DNA from: Streptomyces corallincola
GTDB lineage: Bacteria; Actinomycetota; Actinomycetes; Streptomycetales; Streptomycetaceae
Assembly: GCF_019104725.1 (NCBI RefSeq)
Contig: NZ_JAHRXF010000039.1
Location: 1-61,286, forward strand
Reading direction: 5' to 3'
Length of the DNA: 61,286 nucleotides
This document shows, in pieces, positions 24,292-33,059 of this stretch. Under the pieces are notes generated by a model, which was given only the letters and a program-made list of their open reading frames with translations, was not told the DNA's origin and did no database searches. A program made the translations under genes and the position numbers. The stretch's first letter is position 1; each line of letters begins with the position of its first letter.

Positions 24292-25194
24292 CTACATCTC
24301 CTCGGCTACGTAACTGCGGAGCCAGGTCCGGAAGTCGGGGCCCAGGTCCTCACGTTCGCACGCGAGCCGGACGATGGCACGCAGGTAGTCGCCGCGGTCG
24401 CCGGTGTCGTAGCGGCGGCCGCGGAAGACCACGCCGTGCACCGGGCCGCCGGTCTTCTCGTCCTGTGCCATCTGCTGGAGGGCGTCGGTGAGCTGGATCT
24501 CGCCGCCGCGGCCGGGCTCGGTGCGGCGCAGGATGCCGAAGACGGCCGGGTCGAGGACGTAGCGGCCGATGACGGCGTAGTGGGAGGGGGCGTCGGCCGG
24601 TTCGGGCTTCTCCACCAGGCCGGTGACGCGGACCACGTCGGAGTCGCCGGTGGCCTCGACGGCCGCGCAGCCGTAGAGGTGGATCTGCTCGGGGGCGACC
24701 TCCATGAGCGCGATGACGCTGCCGCCGTGCTGCTCCTGGACCTCGATCATGCGCTGGAGCAGGGGGTCGCGGGGGTCGATCAGGTCGTCGCCGAGGAGGA
24801 CCGCGAACGGCTCGTGGCCGACGTGCGGGGCGGCGCACAGCACGGCGTGGCCGAGGCCCCTGGGGTCGCCCTGGCGGACGTAGTGCATGGTGGCGAGGTC
24901 GCTCGACTCCTGCACCTTGGCGAGGCGGCGCTCGTCGCCCTTCTTCAGGAGGGCGGACTCCAGCTCGTAGTTGCGGTCGAAGTGGTCCTCCAGCGGGCGC
25001 TTGTTGCGTCCGGTGATCATGAGCACGTCGTCGAGCCCCGCCGACACGGCCTCCTCGACCACGTACTGGATCGCGGGCTTGTCCACGACCGGCAGCATCT
25101 CCTTGGGAGTGGCCTTGGTGGCCGGGAGGAACCGGGTACCGAGGCCCGCCGCCGGAATGACAGCCTTGCTGATCCTGGGGTGCGACTGAGTCAT
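24292..25194 (-). CDS. galU: UTP-glucose-1-phosphate uridylyltransferase (GalU)
   Basis: 300 aa. Starts ISKAVIPAAGLGTRFLPATK with the nucleotide-binding GxGTR, then KEMLPVVDKPAIQY, GHEPFAVLLGDD (metal Asp) and GLVEKP. Makes UDP-glucose for cell-envelope glycans, trehalose and glycogen. ATG 25194 has AAGG 8 nt upstream; a GTG three codons earlier is possible. The stop lies 5 nt before the moeA start, so the two are cotranscribed. Divergent from the cyclo-ligase gene. Confidence 0.95.
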   Translation of the reverse strand: MTQSHPRISKAVIPAAGLGTRFLPATKATPKEMLPVVDKPAIQYVVEEAVSAGLDDVLMITGRNKRPLEDHFDRNYELESALLKKGDERRLAKVQESSDLATMHYVRQGDPRGLGHAVLCAAPHVGHEPFAVLLGDDLIDPRDPLLQRMIEVQEQHGGSVIALMEVAPEQIHLYGCAAVEATGDSDVVRVTGLVEKPEPADAPSHYAVIGRYVLDPAVFGILRRTEPGRGGEIQLTDALQQMAQDEKTGGPVHGVVFRGRRYDTGDRGDYLRAIVRLACEREDLGPDFRTWLRSYVAEEM

Positions 25195-25287
25195 GCCGGA
25201 CACCTTAACCGGTGCCTTCGAGTGGATTTGCGGCTCGGGTGGTTCGATCCTCGTACGAGCACATCACGAGGAACACGAGGGCGGGCT

Positions 25288-25908
25288 GTGGAGCGGCAGG
25301 CGGGTTCGGCGGAGCCGGGCAAGAGAGCGGCAAGGCGGGCATTTCTCCAGGTCAGAGCGGCGATGACCGAGGAGGCGGTACGGGTCGCCGGAGCGGCGCT
25401 GGCGGCCCGCGCACGGGATCTGCCGGAGCTGGCGGGGGCGCGCACGGTGGCCGCGTACGTCTCCGTGGGGCGCGAACCGGAGACGCGCGCCCTCCTGGAC
25501 GCGCTGCGCGCGCGGGGCGTACGCGTGCTGCTGCCGGTGCTGCTGCCCGACGACGATCTGGACTGGGGGGCGTACGAGGGTCCGGGCTCGCTGGCGGAGG
25601 TACGGCACGGGGGGCGGATGACGCTGGCGGAGCCCGCCGGGGAGCGGCTGGGACCGGACGCGGTGACGGCGGCGGACGCGGTGCTGCTGCCGGGTCTCGC
25701 GGTGGACGCGCGCGGCATCCGGCTGGGACGCGGCGGCGGCAGCTACGACCGGGTGCTGGCCCGGCTGGAGCGGGCGGGGGCCGGTCCGGCGCTGGTGGTG
25801 CTGCTGTACGACGGTGAGGTGGTCGAGCGGGTTCCGGCGGAGCCGCACGACCGGCCGGTGCGGGCGGCGGTGACGCCGTCGGGGGTGCACCGGTTTCCCG
25901 GTGCGTGA
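25288..25908 (+). CDS. 5-formyltetrahydrofolate cyclo-ligase
   Basis: 206 aa. N-terminal KRAARRAFLQVRAAM with the basic ATP-binding residues, VAAYVSVGREPETRALLDAL in the middle, and the C-terminal signature LPGLAVDARGIRLGRGGGSYDRVLAR with PHDRPV. Converts 5-formyl-THF to 5,10-methenyl-THF with ATP. GTG 25288 follows a GAGGGCGGG tract. Divergent from galU, a pairing that is common in actinomycetes. Ends before a strong terminator shared with the penicillin acylase gene. Confidence 0.9.
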   Translation: MERQAGSAEPGKRAARRAFLQVRAAMTEEAVRVAGAALAARARDLPELAGARTVAAYVSVGREPETRALLDALRARGVRVLLPVLLPDDDLDWGAYEGPGSLAEVRHGGRMTLAEPAGERLGPDAVTAADAVLLPGLAVDARGIRLGRGGGSYDRVLARLERAGAGPALVVLLYDGEVVERVPAEPHDRPVRAAVTPSGVHRFPGA

Positions 25909-25974
25909 ACGGTGTCCCGGAGGGTGAACTTTCCCTGAACTTTCCCGGAGGGTGAGAAGGCACCGGTGCGAAAA

Positions 25975-26009
25975 GCACCGGCCCCCCGCGCGGACGGAGG
26001 GGCCGGTGC
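25975..26009. terminator. Bidirectional terminator between convergent genes
   Basis: GCACCGGCCCC (25975-25985) pairs with GGGGCCGGTGC (25999-26009), loop 13 nt, preceded by AAAA. A short GAACTTTCCC direct repeat lies just upstream (about 25925-25947). Confidence 0.75.
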
Positions 26010-26048
26010 CGTGTGTGCCGGAGTCTTCCGGGAACTCCCGGGGACGCG

Positions 26049-28922
26049 TCAGGGTTTCAGCGTCAGGGTGTCCTTGGTGCTGCCGTCCACCGCCCTGCCG
26101 GAGAAGGACCAGGGCAGCAGCTCGCCCTTGGCCCACTTCTCCGTCTGGTCGGTGTAGTGCGCGCTGTAGGCGTGCCCGGAGGCGCCGGTGAGGTTGATCC
26201 ACCTGGACTTGTCGAGGTCGGCCAGGTTGACCACCATCCGCATCGACGGCACCCAGACGACGCCGTAGCCCCCGGCCGCGTTCCAGCCGGTCGCGTCCAC
26301 GGTGGCCTCGCCGCCGCCGATCTTCCAGGGGCCCCGGTTCAGGGCGTACTGGACGAGGGACGGGCCGCCGGTGCCGAGGGTCTGGTTCTTCAGGAACAGG
26401 CGGTGCAGGCGGCCCCAGTTCCAGGTGTCGATGTCCTTGCCGAGCTTGGCGGTCAGCTCCCAGCGGGCGTCCGTCATGGCACGCGCGAACAGCTGGTCGC
26501 GGTTCTCGGCCTTGGGGCGGGTGCCGGAGGCGGGCGTCTTCCACCAGTCGCTGTCCGGCTTGGCGTTCAGCGTGCGGACGACCTCGAACCAGCGGTCGCC
26601 GCCGTCCGGCTGCGCCTGGTCGGCGTCGCGCTCACCGCACTCGCGGACCTTGGTGTCGTCGTCCAGCGGGCCGGTGGAGTCCGCCTTGTCCACCCACAGG
26701 CACTGACCCTTGACCCGCAGCTCCTTGGGCAGCTTGTTGCCGAAGGCCAGCTTGAGGATGTTCCGCCAGACCGCGTTGAAGTACGCGGCGGCGGCCGAGT
26801 CGGCGTCCTGGGTGTAGTCCCAGCCCTCCAGCAGCTTCTGCGCCTGACGGACCGACGTGTCCTTGACGTCGATCTTCAGCAGCTCGGGCACCAGCAGCTT
26901 GGCGATCTCACTGCTGTTGTCGAGCTGCATCTGCCGCATGTCGTCGGTGGAGACCTTGCCACCGTTCTTGATCTTGGACTCGATCAGATCGGTGATCCGC
27001 TGACTGCGCGCGCCGTAGCCCCAGTCGGTGGTGAGGGTGTACGGGTACTTCTTCGGGTCGATCACGGCCTGGTTGGCGGTGACGATGTACCCGCGCTTCG
27101 GGTTGTACTCGTACGGCAGCGCGTCCTGCGGAATGAAGCCCGTCCAGCGGTACTTGGGGTCCCAGCCGGGCACCGGCACCGAACCGTCGTCGCCCGCGGA
27201 GCGCGTCGGGATCTTCCCCGGCAGGGTGTAGCCGATGTTGTCCTTGGTGTCGGCGTAGACCAGGTTCTGCGACGGCACGTCGAACTTGGCGGCGGCGGCG
27301 CGGAACTCGCTCCAGTCGGACGCCTTGTCCAGCGCGAAGACGGAGTCCATCGTCGTGCCGGGGTCGAGCGCGGTCCAGCGCAGCGCGATGCCGTAGCCGT
27401 CACCCCGGTCGGGGGCCGCGGTGTTCACGGTGGCCCGGCGGCCGACCTTGACCAGCTCATCGTCCCGGTCGGAGAGCAGCGGCATGCCGTCGGCGGTCTG
27501 CCGGACCACGATCCGCTTGGACGCGCCCCCGGCCACGTTGATCGTCTCGACGCGGGTCCGGAACGGGCGGACCTTGCCGTCGTACAGATAGCCGTCGCCG
27601 GTCAGCTTCTCCAGGTAGAGGTCGGTGACGTCCACCCCGGAGTTGGTCAGGCCCCACGCGATGTCGGCGTTGTGGCCGATGATCACACCGGGCATTCCGG
27701 CGAAGGTGTACCCGGTCACGTCGTACGGGCAGGCCGCGGAGACCGTGGTGCAGTGCAGGCCCATCTGGTACCAGACGGACGGCAGCGAGGGCGAGAGGTG
27801 CGGGTCGTTGGCCAGCAGTGGCTTGCCGGTGATGGTGTTCTTCCCCGCCACCACCCAGGAGTTGGAGCCGATGCCCTGGCCGTTCACCCCGACGGCGGGG
27901 GGCAGGTCGGCCAGCGAGTCGGAGAGGCCCTGGAGCTGGCCGGTGAGACCGGAGCCCGAGGAGGTGCCCGAGGAGCCGGTGGAGCCGGTCGTACCCGAGG
28001 AGCCGGTGGAGCCGGTCGTATCCGTGGAGCCGGTCGTACCGGTCCCGCCCTCGGTGCCCGTGCTCCCCGTGCCGCCCGGCACGCCCCCGGTCGTACCGGT
28101 CGTCCCGCCCGTGCCCGTGCCGCTCGTCCCGTCGCCCTGCTGGAACGCCTTGGTCAGGGCGTTGTACTCGCCCTCCTGCACGATCGGCTTGTTTCGGCTG
28201 TACGGGTACGGCGGGTACAGGTCCTGGATCTGCTGCGGGCCGAGGCGGCTGGTCATCAGGGCGCGGTCGATCTCGTCCTGCATGTTGGCGCGCAGGTCCC
28301 AGGCCATCGCCTTCAGCCAGGCCACGGAGTCGATCGGGGTCCAGGTGGCCGGCTTGTAGTCGTTGGTGAAGCCCAGAGCCGCGTACTCCAGGGAGATGTC
28401 CTTGCCGTCCTTGCCCTTGAGGTAGGCGTTGACACCCTTGGAGTAGGCCTGGAGGTACTTCTTGGTGCTCGCCGACAGCTTGGTGTCGTACTCCTGCTTG
28501 GCGACCCGGTCCCAGCCGAGGGTGCGCAGGAACTCGTCGTTCTTGACCTGGCTCTTGCCGAACATCTCCGACAGGCGCCCGGAGGTCAGATGGCGGCGCA
28601 CGTCCATCTCGTAGAACCGGTCCTGCGCCTGGACGTACCCCTGGGCCATGAACAGGTCGGCGTCGGAGGCTGCGTAGATCTGCGGGATGCCGTTGGCGTC
28701 GCGCTTCACCTGGACCGGGCCTGACAGCCCGTCGAGTTCTATGGTGCCGCTGGTCTGCGGGAACGAGGCGCGCACGGTGCTGATCGACCAGTACGCCCCG
28801 TAGGCGACGCCGCCGACCAGGGCCAGTACCACGACCAGCGCGAGGAGGCGGACCTTGCGGCCCTTCTTCCTGCCGGACTTCCCGGTCTTGTCACCCGTCG
28901 TGGCAGTGGTGTTGGGGGGCAT
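26049..28922 (-). CDS. Penicillin acylase-family N-terminal nucleophile hydrolase
   Basis: 957 aa, S45 family. An N-terminal lysine-rich stretch and membrane anchor (about residues 24-47) place it outside the cell, tethered. The alpha chain carries VKRDANGIPQIYAASDADLFMAQGYVQAQDRFYEMDV; the autocatalytic site is GIG/SNSWVV with nucleophile Ser353, followed by LLANDPHL. Expected: self-cleavage and hydrolysis of an acyl amide such as a beta-lactam side chain, acyl-homoserine lactone or lipopeptide; substrate not predictable. Unusual: residues about 265-325, before the nucleophile, are a Gly/Thr/Ser repeat of the TTGSTGSSG type. ATG 28922 has AAGGA upstream. Confidence 0.9.
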   Translation of the reverse strand: MPPNTTATTGDKTGKSGRKKGRKVRLLALVVVLALVGGVAYGAYWSISTVRASFPQTSGTIELDGLSGPVQVKRDANGIPQIYAASDADLFMAQGYVQAQDRFYEMDVRRHLTSGRLSEMFGKSQVKNDEFLRTLGWDRVAKQEYDTKLSASTKKYLQAYSKGVNAYLKGKDGKDISLEYAALGFTNDYKPATWTPIDSVAWLKAMAWDLRANMQDEIDRALMTSRLGPQQIQDLYPPYPYSRNKPIVQEGEYNALTKAFQQGDGTSGTGTGGTTGTTGGVPGGTGSTGTEGGTGTTGSTDTTGSTGSSGTTGSTGSSGTSSGSGLTGQLQGLSDSLADLPPAVGVNGQGIGSNSWVVAGKNTITGKPLLANDPHLSPSLPSVWYQMGLHCTTVSAACPYDVTGYTFAGMPGVIIGHNADIAWGLTNSGVDVTDLYLEKLTGDGYLYDGKVRPFRTRVETINVAGGASKRIVVRQTADGMPLLSDRDDELVKVGRRATVNTAAPDRGDGYGIALRWTALDPGTTMDSVFALDKASDWSEFRAAAAKFDVPSQNLVYADTKDNIGYTLPGKIPTRSAGDDGSVPVPGWDPKYRWTGFIPQDALPYEYNPKRGYIVTANQAVIDPKKYPYTLTTDWGYGARSQRITDLIESKIKNGGKVSTDDMRQMQLDNSSEIAKLLVPELLKIDVKDTSVRQAQKLLEGWDYTQDADSAAAAYFNAVWRNILKLAFGNKLPKELRVKGQCLWVDKADSTGPLDDDTKVRECGERDADQAQPDGGDRWFEVVRTLNAKPDSDWWKTPASGTRPKAENRDQLFARAMTDARWELTAKLGKDIDTWNWGRLHRLFLKNQTLGTGGPSLVQYALNRGPWKIGGGEATVDATGWNAAGGYGVVWVPSMRMVVNLADLDKSRWINLTGASGHAYSAHYTDQTEKWAKGELLPWSFSGRAVDGSTKDTLTLKP
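27948..28135 (-). repeat. Coding low-complexity repeat in the acylase spacer
   Basis: DNA repeats of about 24 nt (GAGGAGCCGGTGGAGCC with GGTCGTACC variants) encode the Gly/Thr/Ser-rich segment located just before the autoproteolytic site. The reading frame is kept throughout. Confidence 0.7.
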
Positions 28923-29084
28923 CGCTGTCCTTGCTGTCCTCACGCGAGCGGCAGACCGTGCTGTGACTTTGAATGAGCGCTGGAGCAACCATAGGCGCAG
29001 GGCCCCGGAGCACTTGACGCGGAGTCGGGATCAGGCGCGCACGAGCGTTCGATCCCCCCTCCGGGAGCGTCAAGAAAACGTCAA

Positions 29085-29111
29085 GAGTTAGGTAAGGTAA
29101 CGAAGTAACTC
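29085..29111. promoter_or_regulatory. AT-rich inverted repeat in the divergent acylase/antiporter gap
   Basis: GAGTTA (29085-29090) and TAACTC (29106-29111) are perfect inverted arms around a GGTAAGGTAACGAAG core. The left part resembles half of an iron box (TTAGGTAAGG), but the right half does not match, so I do not call a DmdR/IdeR site. Confidence 0.3.
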
Positions 29112-29167
29112 GGGTGCGCCGACGCCCCGGTGCCGGATTCGTACCGTATGTGTGCCGTCCGGCCCGT

Positions 29168-30730
29168 ATGCACGTGCGCCGCCCCGTCCGCGCCGCCCGC
29201 GCGGGCCGAGGAAGGGAACCGCCGCTGACTGTCCACCACCTCAACCAGCTCCTGCTCATCTGCTCCGTCGTCCTGCTGGTCGCCGTCGCGGCGGTCCGCA
29301 TCTCCTCGCGCAGTGGGCTCCCCAGCCTGCTCGTGTATCTGGGGATCGGTGTGCTCCTGGGCCAGGACGGCCTGGGGGACATCAAGTTCGACAACGCCGA
29401 ACTGACCCAGGTCATCGGGTACGCGGCCCTGGTGGTGATCCTGGCCGAGGGCGGTCTGGGCACGAAGTGGAAGGAGGTCCGGCCCGTCCTGGGCGCGGCC
29501 TCCGTGCTGGCGCTGGTGGGGGTCGCGGTCAGCGTCGGAGTCACGGCGGCGGGCGCGCACTATCTGGTCGGCCTGGAGTGGCGGCAGGCGCTGATCGTGG
29601 GCGCGGTGGTCTCCTCGACGGACGCGGCGGCGGTCTTCTCCGTCCTGCGCCGCATCCCGCTGCCCGCGCGGGTGACGGGCACCCTGGAGGCGGAGTCCGG
29701 GTTCAACGACGCCCCGGTGGTCATCCTGGTCGTCGCGTTCTCCACGGCCGGTCCGATCGAGCACTGGTACGTGCTGCTCGGGGAGATCCTGCTGGAGCTG
29801 GCGATCGGCGCCGCGATGGGGCTCGCGGTCGGCTGGTTCGGCTCGTGGGGGCTGCGGCACGTGGCGCTGCCCGCCTCCGGTCTCTATCCGATCGCCGTGC
29901 TGGCCATCGCGGTCACCGCCTACGCGGCCGGTTCGCTGGCGCACGGCAGCGGGTTCCTCGCCGTCTATCTGGCCGCGATGATCCTCGGCAACGCGAAACT
30001 CCCGCACTGGCCGGCCACCCGGGGCTTCGCGGAGGGGCTGGGCTGGATCGCGCAGATCGGCATGTTCGTGCTGCTCGGCCTGCTGGTCACCCCGCACGAG
30101 ATGGGCGACGACGTGGGTCCGGCGCTGCTCATCGGACTGGTGCTGACGATGGTGGCCCGGCCGCTGAGCGTGGTGCTGAGCCTCGCGCCGTTCCGGGTGC
30201 CCTGGGCCGAGCAGACCCTGATGTCCTGGGCGGGGCTGCGCGGCGCCGTGCCCATCATCCTGGCGACCATCCCGATGGTGAACGGGGTCACGGGCAGCCG
30301 CTCCATCTTCAACATCGTCTTCGTGCTGGTCGTCTTCTACACCCTGGTCCAGGGGCCGACACTGCCGTGGCTCGCCCGCGTACTCCGGCTCGGGGAGCAG
30401 GGCGAGGCGTCCGACCTGGGCATCGAGTCGGCGCCGCTGGAGCGGCTGCGCGGGCATCTGCTGTCGGTCGCGGTGCCGGAGGGGTCGCGGATGCACGGCG
30501 TCGAGGTGGGCGAGCTGCGGCTGCCGCCGGGTGCCGCCGTCACGCTCGTCGTCCGCGACGCCAAGTCCTTCGTGCCGACGCCCACGACCGTGCTCCGACA
30601 CGGGGACGAACTGCTGGTCGTGGCCACCGATCCGGTGCGGGACGCGGCGGAACGGCGCCTGCACGCGGTCGCGCGGGGCGGCAAGCTGGCGGACTGGCTG
30701 GGGACGGGCGGGAACAGCGGGCGGGGCTGA
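29168..30730 (+). CDS. K+/H+ (cation/proton) antiporter, CvrA/NhaP2 type
   Basis: About 500 aa. Twelve or so membrane helices of the CPA1/NhaP family (residues about 25-410) with the transport-core motif ESGFNDAPV, followed by a cytoplasmic RCK_C (TrkA-C) regulatory domain (HLLSVAVPEGSRMHGVEVGEL onwards). RCK_C domains sense K+-related ligands, in many Gram-positives c-di-AMP. Start uncertain: ATG 29168 has no ribosome-binding site, while CTG 29225, just before VHHLNQLLL, follows a GGAAGGGAA tract at about 9 nt and fits the family N-terminus; a true CTG start is plausible. Divergent from the penicillin acylase gene. Confidence 0.85.
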   Translation: MHVRRPVRAARAGRGREPPLTVHHLNQLLLICSVVLLVAVAAVRISSRSGLPSLLVYLGIGVLLGQDGLGDIKFDNAELTQVIGYAALVVILAEGGLGTKWKEVRPVLGAASVLALVGVAVSVGVTAAGAHYLVGLEWRQALIVGAVVSSTDAAAVFSVLRRIPLPARVTGTLEAESGFNDAPVVILVVAFSTAGPIEHWYVLLGEILLELAIGAAMGLAVGWFGSWGLRHVALPASGLYPIAVLAIAVTAYAAGSLAHGSGFLAVYLAAMILGNAKLPHWPATRGFAEGLGWIAQIGMFVLLGLLVTPHEMGDDVGPALLIGLVLTMVARPLSVVLSLAPFRVPWAEQTLMSWAGLRGAVPIILATIPMVNGVTGSRSIFNIVFVLVVFYTLVQGPTLPWLARVLRLGEQGEASDLGIESAPLERLRGHLLSVAVPEGSRMHGVEVGELRLPPGAAVTLVVRDAKSFVPTPTTVLRHGDELLVVATDPVRDAAERRLHAVARGGKLADWLGTGGNSGRG

Positions 30731-31180
30731 GCTTCGCGGCTTCGGGGGGTGCCGGGTCTCCTGCCGGGTGTCGTCGGGTCTCCCGGGGGGCGGGTCTCCG
30801 GGGAGCAGGTCTCCTGTGGGTGCCGGGTCTCCGGGGGTTTCGGGTCGTACGGCGCCGGGGCGGCCGGGGTTTCCGGGGGGTGTACGACGGGGGGAGTGCG
30901 GCGCCGGGGACGGCCGAGCCTGTGCGGCTCGGGGCGGCCGTGGCGCCCGTATCGGAGGCCGGGGCCCTCGTGGTGCTGGTTTTCACAGGAGCGGGGGCTA
31001 GATCGGCCTGTAGGATCAAGGCACCCTGATCGAACCAACTCCGCCTGACGCAGAGCTGGCGCGACCGTATGGCGGCCGGGCGGCCCGTTCCGAGGCCCCG
31101 GTATCTACCGCATCCGCGCAAGAGGACGGCTCTCGGCACGCCCACGGGCGGCGCTACCAGGCGGCGGAAAGGCACGGGCC
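30731..31180. other. Non-coding gap with decayed GGGTCTCC repeats
   Basis: No gene with normal codon bias. GGGTCTCC (once AGGTCTCC) recurs at 30754, 30776, 30792, 30807 and 30825 within G-rich sequence, looking like an old, decaying tandem array. A possible -10 (TAGGAT, 31011-31016) could drive the following MFS gene with a leader of about 160 nt; no good -35 seen. Confidence 0.5.
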
Positions 31181-32479
31181 GTGGCATCCACGGTCACCTC
31201 GAAGCCGGCCGCACACGCACCGGCGACCCCGTCCAGGCCGGGATACGGCCCACTGCTGCGCACGCGCGGCGCCTGGACGTTCCTGCTCCCCGGCTTCGCC
31301 GCACGGCAGCCGTTCGCCATGCTCACCCTCTCCATCGTGCTGCTGGTCCAGCACACCACCGGTTCCTACGGCGCCGCCGGAGCGGCGGCGGCCGTCACCG
31401 GTGTCTCGATGGCCCTGTTCGCGCCGTACGGCGGGCGGCTCGCGGACCGGTACGGCCAGCGCGCGGTGCTGCTGCCGGGCGTGCTGGTGCACGGCGCTGC
31501 CGGTCTGACGCTGACCGCGCTCGCGCTGGCGCACGCGCCCCTGTGGGCGCTGTTCCTGGCCGCCGTCCCGACCGGCGCCTCGGTGCCGCAGGTCGGCCCG
31601 ATGGTCCGGGCCCGCTGGGGCGTACGGCTCCAGGGCTCGCCGCTGATGACGACCGCCGCCGCCCTCGAATCGGTCACCGACGAGCTGACCTTCGTCGTCG
31701 GACCCCTGCTGGCGACCGCGCTGTGCACGGCCGTCACCCCGTCTGCCGGGTTGATCGCGGAGGCCGCGCTGACCCTGGTCGGCGGCCTGTTGTTCGCGGC
31801 GCAGAAGAAGACGCAGCCCGAGGTCACCGCGGCCGTCGGCACCGAGCGGGTCCAACAGGCGTCCGCCCTGCGGGTGCCGGGCGTCCGGGTGCTCGCGGTG
31901 GCGTTCCTCGGGATCGGCGCCGTCTTCGGCGGTATGCAGGTCTCGCTCGCCGCGTTCTCCCAGTCCATCGGGGAGCCCGGCCTGAACGGCGTGCTGTACG
32001 GCGTCTTCGCTGCGGGCAACATGCTCTCCGGTGTGGTCTGCGGCGCCGTCGCCTGGAAGACCGCCCCGCAGCGCCGCCTGGCGGTCGGCTACACCGGCCT
32101 CGCGCTGGCCTCCTCCGTACTGTGGACATCGCACTCGGTGCTGCCGCTGGCGGGGATCGGGCTGCTGGTCGGCATGTGCATCGCGCCGTCCCTGATCACC
32201 GGCTACACGCTGGTCGAGGGTCTGGTCCCGGCGGGCGCCCGCACCGAGGCGTTCACCTGGCTGACCGGCGCGGTCGCGCTGGGGCAGGCGGCGGCCGTCA
32301 CGGTCGCCGGGCAACTGGAGGACCGGCTGTGGCAGGGCGCCGGGTTCCTGGTGCCGATGGCGGGGACCGTCCTGGCGCTCGGCACCCTGCTGGCGCTGCG
32401 TTCGCGGCTCGTCGCACCGCCGCACGGGCGTACGGTGGCGCGTGGCGTCGGTCACCGCGTGCCGGTCACGGTGGACTGA
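31181..32479 (+). CDS. MFS transporter
   Basis: 432 aa, twelve predicted membrane segments. The MFS motif A loop is GGRLADRYGQRA between helices 2 and 3. The short hydrophilic N-terminus and lack of a large middle loop fit a 12-TMS drug/metabolite exporter. GTG 31181 has GGAAAGG 8 nt upstream. No regulator or biosynthetic gene adjoins it, so the substrate is unknown. It precedes fmdB by 67 bp on the same strand but fmdB has its own strong ribosome-binding site. Confidence 0.85.
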   Translation: MASTVTSKPAAHAPATPSRPGYGPLLRTRGAWTFLLPGFAARQPFAMLTLSIVLLVQHTTGSYGAAGAAAAVTGVSMALFAPYGGRLADRYGQRAVLLPGVLVHGAAGLTLTALALAHAPLWALFLAAVPTGASVPQVGPMVRARWGVRLQGSPLMTTAAALESVTDELTFVVGPLLATALCTAVTPSAGLIAEAALTLVGGLLFAAQKKTQPEVTAAVGTERVQQASALRVPGVRVLAVAFLGIGAVFGGMQVSLAAFSQSIGEPGLNGVLYGVFAAGNMLSGVVCGAVAWKTAPQRRLAVGYTGLALASSVLWTSHSVLPLAGIGLLVGMCIAPSLITGYTLVEGLVPAGARTEAFTWLTGAVALGQAAAVTVAGQLEDRLWQGAGFLVPMAGTVLALGTLLALRSRLVAPPHGRTVARGVGHRVPVTVD

Positions 32480-32546
32480 TCCCCGGGAATACGTCACTAT
32501 GGACCCTCGTTAGCACTCATCGAGTGAGAGTGCCAGGAGGAAGACA

Positions 32547-32906
32547 GTGCCGACCTACCAGTACCAGTGCACCGAGTGCGGCGAGGGCCTTGAGGCGGTG
32601 CAGAAGTTCACCGACGACGCCCTGACCGAGTGCCCCCAGTGCGGTGGCCGCCTGAAGAAGGTGTTCTCCGCCGTCGGCATCGTCTTCAAGGGTTCCGGCT
32701 TCTACCGCAACGACTCGCGCGGTTCGTCGTCGAGCAGCAGCCCGGCGGGCAAGCCGTCCGGCTCGTCGTCGTCCACGTCGTCCTCGTCGTCCGAGTCGAA
32801 GTCCTCTTCGGGCTCGTCGTCGGCCTCGGCCTCTTCGACTTCGTCTTCGTCGTCGTCGGACTCGAAGTCGTCCTCCTCCTCGGGCTCCAAAACCTCCGCG
32901 GCCTGA
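32547..32906 (+). CDS. FmdB-family zinc-ribbon protein with Ser-rich tail
   Basis: 119 aa. Residues 1-55 form a zinc ribbon: CxxC at 8-11 and CxxC at 29-32 in the FmdB pattern (MPTYQYQCTECGEGLE, then DALTECPQCGG), followed by KKVFSAVGIVFKGSGFYRND. The remaining 60 residues are almost wholly Ser with Lys, Asp, Glu and Gly, presumably disordered. FmdB proteins are proposed regulators or small zinc proteins without proven function. GTG 32547 has AGGAGG 7 nt upstream. A strong terminator follows. Confidence 0.9.
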   Translation: MPTYQYQCTECGEGLEAVQKFTDDALTECPQCGGRLKKVFSAVGIVFKGSGFYRNDSRGSSSSSSPAGKPSGSSSSTSSSSSESKSSSGSSSASASSTSSSSSSDSKSSSSSGSKTSAA

Positions 32907-32918
32907 GTCACGGTTTTC

Positions 32919-32957
32919 CCACCGGCCCCGCCGTCCTCGTGACGGCGGGGCCGGTGG
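32919..32957 (+). terminator. Strong terminator after fmdB
   Basis: CCACCGGCCCCGCCGTC (32919-32935) pairs perfectly with GACGGCGGGGCCGGTGG (32941-32957), a 17-bp stem with a 5-nt loop. Confidence 0.85.
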
Positions 32958-33059
32958 TGTGCGCGGGAGCGGACGCGGTGCGCGGGCGGACCGGCGAGGG
33001 GCTCCGGCGAGGGGCGGGTGTACGGGGGCGTTCGCGGGACGCGTTCTAGGGTGCTGCCC

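Noticed and set aside
29085..29111. Iron box (DmdR1/IdeR)
   Set aside because: Only the left half (TTAGGTAAGG) matches; the right half does not give the inverted repeat.
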